NCBI GenBank assembly: GCA_955651735.1 | Contig: CATPAM010000155.1 | Span: 1 to 6,986 of the forward strand | DNA length: 6,986 nt | Reading direction: 5' to 3' | Source of the DNA: Candidatus Acidiferrales bacterium | GTDB taxonomy: Bacteria; Acidobacteriota; Terriglobia; Acidiferrales; UBA7541 | Part shown: piece by piece, positions 5,912 to 6,986 of the stretch | Layout of the letters: every line of letters starts with the position of its first letter | How positions within the stretch are numbered: position 1 is the first letter of the stretch | Made by a program: the position numbers and the translations under genes | The notes under the pieces: generated by a model | What the model saw: the letters and a program-made list of their open reading frames with translations, nothing else | Database searches by the model: none | What the model was told of the DNA's origin: nothing

Positions 5912-5937
5912 TTGGGGTGCAGCATGCTGCGCCCCAA
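5912..5937. terminator. 26-nt palindrome between convergent genes, likely bidirectional terminator
   Basis: The block is symmetric about 5924/5925: TTGGGG (5912-5917) pairs with CCCCAA (5932-5937), the centre CAGCATGCTG is self-complementary, and the only non-Watson-Crick pair is T5918-G5931. As RNA it makes a strong GC-rich hairpin on either strand. It lies 47 nt after the SDR stop and 15 nt after the aldolase stop, where a shared terminator is expected. No good U-tract follows on either strand, so termination may be Rho-assisted, or the palindrome may be a dispersed repeat. Confidence 0.65.
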
Positions 5938-5952
5938 CAATGCGTCGGCGGC

Positions 5953-6633
5953 TCATGCGCTTTCCTTTGCTGCGGCCGAGGACAGTTTGGCGCGGGTGCT
6001 GGCTATGATTCCGAGGAATTTGCGGGCGGTTTCTACGATTAGTTCGGGCTTGTTGGATTTTAGGGCTTCGGGTTGGACTAATTCGCCGCCGATGCCGAGG
6101 GCGGCGGCGCCGGCTTCGATGAATTCGGCGGCGGTGGAGAGATTGACGCCGCCGGTGGGTACGAGCGGGACCTGCGGCAGCGGGCCCTTCAGCGCTTTGA
6201 TGTACTTGGCGCCACCGACTTGACCGCACGGGAAGACTTTGACGAGGTCGGAGCCGGCGGTCCACGCTTCGATGATTTCGGTGGGCGTCAACGCTCCGGC
6301 CATGATGAGCTTCGATTCGCGCACGGCAAGCTCCACGGTCGCGCGATTGAAACCGGGGCTAACGAGAAACTGGGCGCCCGCGTCGAGACAGCGGCGCGCG
6401 TCAGCGGCGTTCAGCACAGTTCCCGCACCGATGAGAATTTCCGGACCGGCGCTTTTTGCGAGCTCGCCAATGACTTCGATGGCGCCGGGACAGGTCATGG
6501 TGATTTCGACGATGGGGATACCGCCCTTGCAGACGGCCTCGGCGGCGATGTGCGCTTCACGTTGAGAGGATGCGCGGACCACCGGTACGATTCCGATTTC
6601 TTCGATTCGACTGCGAACCTCTTGCTTATCCAC
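5953..6633 (-). CDS. eda: 2-keto-3-deoxy-6-phosphogluconate (KDPG) aldolase
   Basis: 226 residues, a class I aldolase TIM barrel that cleaves KDPG to pyruvate and glyceraldehyde-3-phosphate (4-hydroxy-2-oxoglutarate activity is common). Seen: GIVPVVR (14-20); VEITMTCPGA (42-51) with catalytic E43; GAGTV (69-73); FLVSPGF (89-95); Schiff-base K132 in LVKVFP (130-135); phosphate-binding PTGGV (159-163) with T160. E. coli Eda has an arginine two residues after EVT (its R49); here that place is T47, as in the Thermotoga-type enzymes (from memory). KDPGal aldolase (DgoA) is an alternative. The C-terminal tail (about 212-226, Ala/Ser/Lys-rich) exceeds the usual length. Translation starts at GTG 6633, since GAGG (6641-6644) stands seven bases upstream and no ATG fits. 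It follows the KDG kinase by 29 nt on the same strand, so kinase and aldolase form a two-step operon. Confidence 0.93.
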   Translation of the reverse strand: MDKQEVRSRIEEIGIVPVVRASSQREAHIAAEAVCKGGIPIVEITMTCPGAIEVIGELAKSAGPEILIGAGTVLNAADARRCLDAGAQFLVSPGFNRATVELAVRESKLIMAGALTPTEIIEAWTAGSDLVKVFPCGQVGGAKYIKALKGPLPQVPLVPTGGVNLSTAAEFIEAGAAALGIGGELVQPEALKSNKPELIVETARKFLGIIASTRAKLSSAAAKESA

Positions 6634-6640
6634 TTATGAG

Positions 6641-6644
6641 CCTC
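6641..6644 (-). promoter_or_regulatory. Ribosome binding site supporting a GTG start
   Basis: On the minus strand GAGG is followed by CTCATAA and then GTG (6633). It is the only good Shine-Dalgarno in the 29-nt gap between the kinase and aldolase genes. Confidence 0.6.
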
Positions 6645-6662
6645 GTTTAACGAAACTGAATT

Positions 6663-6986
6663 TCAGCGGGCGATGCGTGCGCCGACACCTTTCATCACTT
6701 GCAGGATTTCCTGAAAGGTGACCATCGAGGTGTCGCCGGGCGTAGTCATGGCCAGAGCGCCGTGGGCGGCGCCGCATTCGACGGACCACTGCGGATCTTG
6801 CCCGGCGAGGAAGCCGTATATGAGGCCGGAGGCGAAGGAATCGCCACCGCCGACGCGGTCGAAGATCTCGAGATTTTCGCGGTTCCTGGCTTGATAGAAC
6901 TTGCCATCGTAGTAGCAGATGGCGCCCCAATCGTTCAGCGTTGCGGTTTTGGCCTTGCGCAGCGTGGTGGCAACGACCTGGAACGG
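6663..6986 (-). CDS. kdgK: 2-keto-3-deoxygluconate kinase (PfkB/ribokinase family), C-terminal fragment cut by window edge
   Basis: The last 107 residues of a PfkB-family sugar kinase; the N-terminal two thirds lie beyond the right edge. Seen in fragment numbering: VATTLRKA (5-12); LNDWGAICYYDGKFY (17-31), matching the pattern of Bacillus-type KDG kinases; the PfkB signature DRVGGGDSFASGL (43-55) with catalytic base D49 and the anion-hole glycines; GAAHGALAMTTPGD (86-99), the late ATP-site helix and the loop typical of KdgK and iolC-like kinases. It phosphorylates KDG to KDPG with ATP in the cytoplasm. The downstream KDPG aldolase, 29 nt away, takes the product, which supports this specificity over fructokinase or ribokinase. 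The stop is TGA at 6665-6663. Confidence 0.88.
   Translation of the reverse strand, partial: PFQVVATTLRKAKTATLNDWGAICYYDGKFYQARNRENLEIFDRVGGGDSFASGLIYGFLAGQDPQWSVECGAAHGALAMTTPGDTSMVTFQEILQVMKGVGARIAR

Noticed and set aside
1..6986. CRISPR arrays, tRNA/rRNA genes, insertion sequences, phage or defence genes
   Set aside because: No spaced direct repeats, no cloverleaf or rRNA-like stretches, and no transposase, integrase or nuclease motifs seen on either strand.

Overview
The window looks like chromosomal DNA from a soil-type Acidobacteriota (Terriglobia/Koribacter-like). This is inferred from the moderately high GC, the style of the proteins (long single-domain Old Yellow Enzyme-type oxidoreductase, secreted GH97 glycosidase, Tat-exported small cupin, KDG-pathway enzymes) and the palindromic intergenic elements. 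No rRNA, tRNA, IS element or CRISPR array is visible, so the assignment rests on protein flavour alone. Seven protein-coding genes are supported; the genes at the two edges are cut by the window.

Layout. (1) Minus strand, 1-2163: an Old Yellow Enzyme-like NADH:flavin oxidoreductase followed 11 nt later by a dihydrodipicolinate synthase (DHDPS)-superfamily aldolase/lyase that runs off the left edge. The oxidoreductase has no ordinary start codon: coding-like sequence continues upstream of the TTG at 2163 as far as an in-frame amber codon (2215-2217), and seven codons beyond that lies an in-frame ATG (2238). (2) Divergent non-coding region, about 2218-2500: two small inverted repeats and a TTGACA box. 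(3) Plus strand, 2501-4944: a Tat-exported single-domain cupin and, 29 nt later, a secreted GH97 glycoside hydrolase whose catalytic residues fit the retaining (alpha-galactosidase-like) branch. (4) 4945-5087: a large nested inverted repeat ending three bases before the ribosome binding site of the next gene. (5) Plus strand, 5088-5864: an SDR oxidoreductase resembling 2-deoxy-gluconate/gluconate dehydrogenases. (6) 5865-5952: a convergent junction with an almost perfect 26-nt palindrome, a likely bidirectional terminator. (7) Minus strand, 5953-6986: a KDPG aldolase preceded by the C-terminal part of a 2-keto-3-deoxygluconate kinase.

Working together: the kinase and aldolase form the classical KDG -> KDPG -> pyruvate + glyceraldehyde-3-phosphate step. 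The SDR plausibly feeds or drains the keto-deoxy-sugar pool (KduD-like or gluconate-5-dehydrogenase-like role), and the exported GH97 releases monosaccharides outside the cytoplasm. The region therefore reads as a carbohydrate/uronate utilisation locus. The OYE-DHDPS pair is the least explained part: two TIM-barrel enzymes that appear translationally linked, one with altered catalytic motifs, and of unknown substrate.
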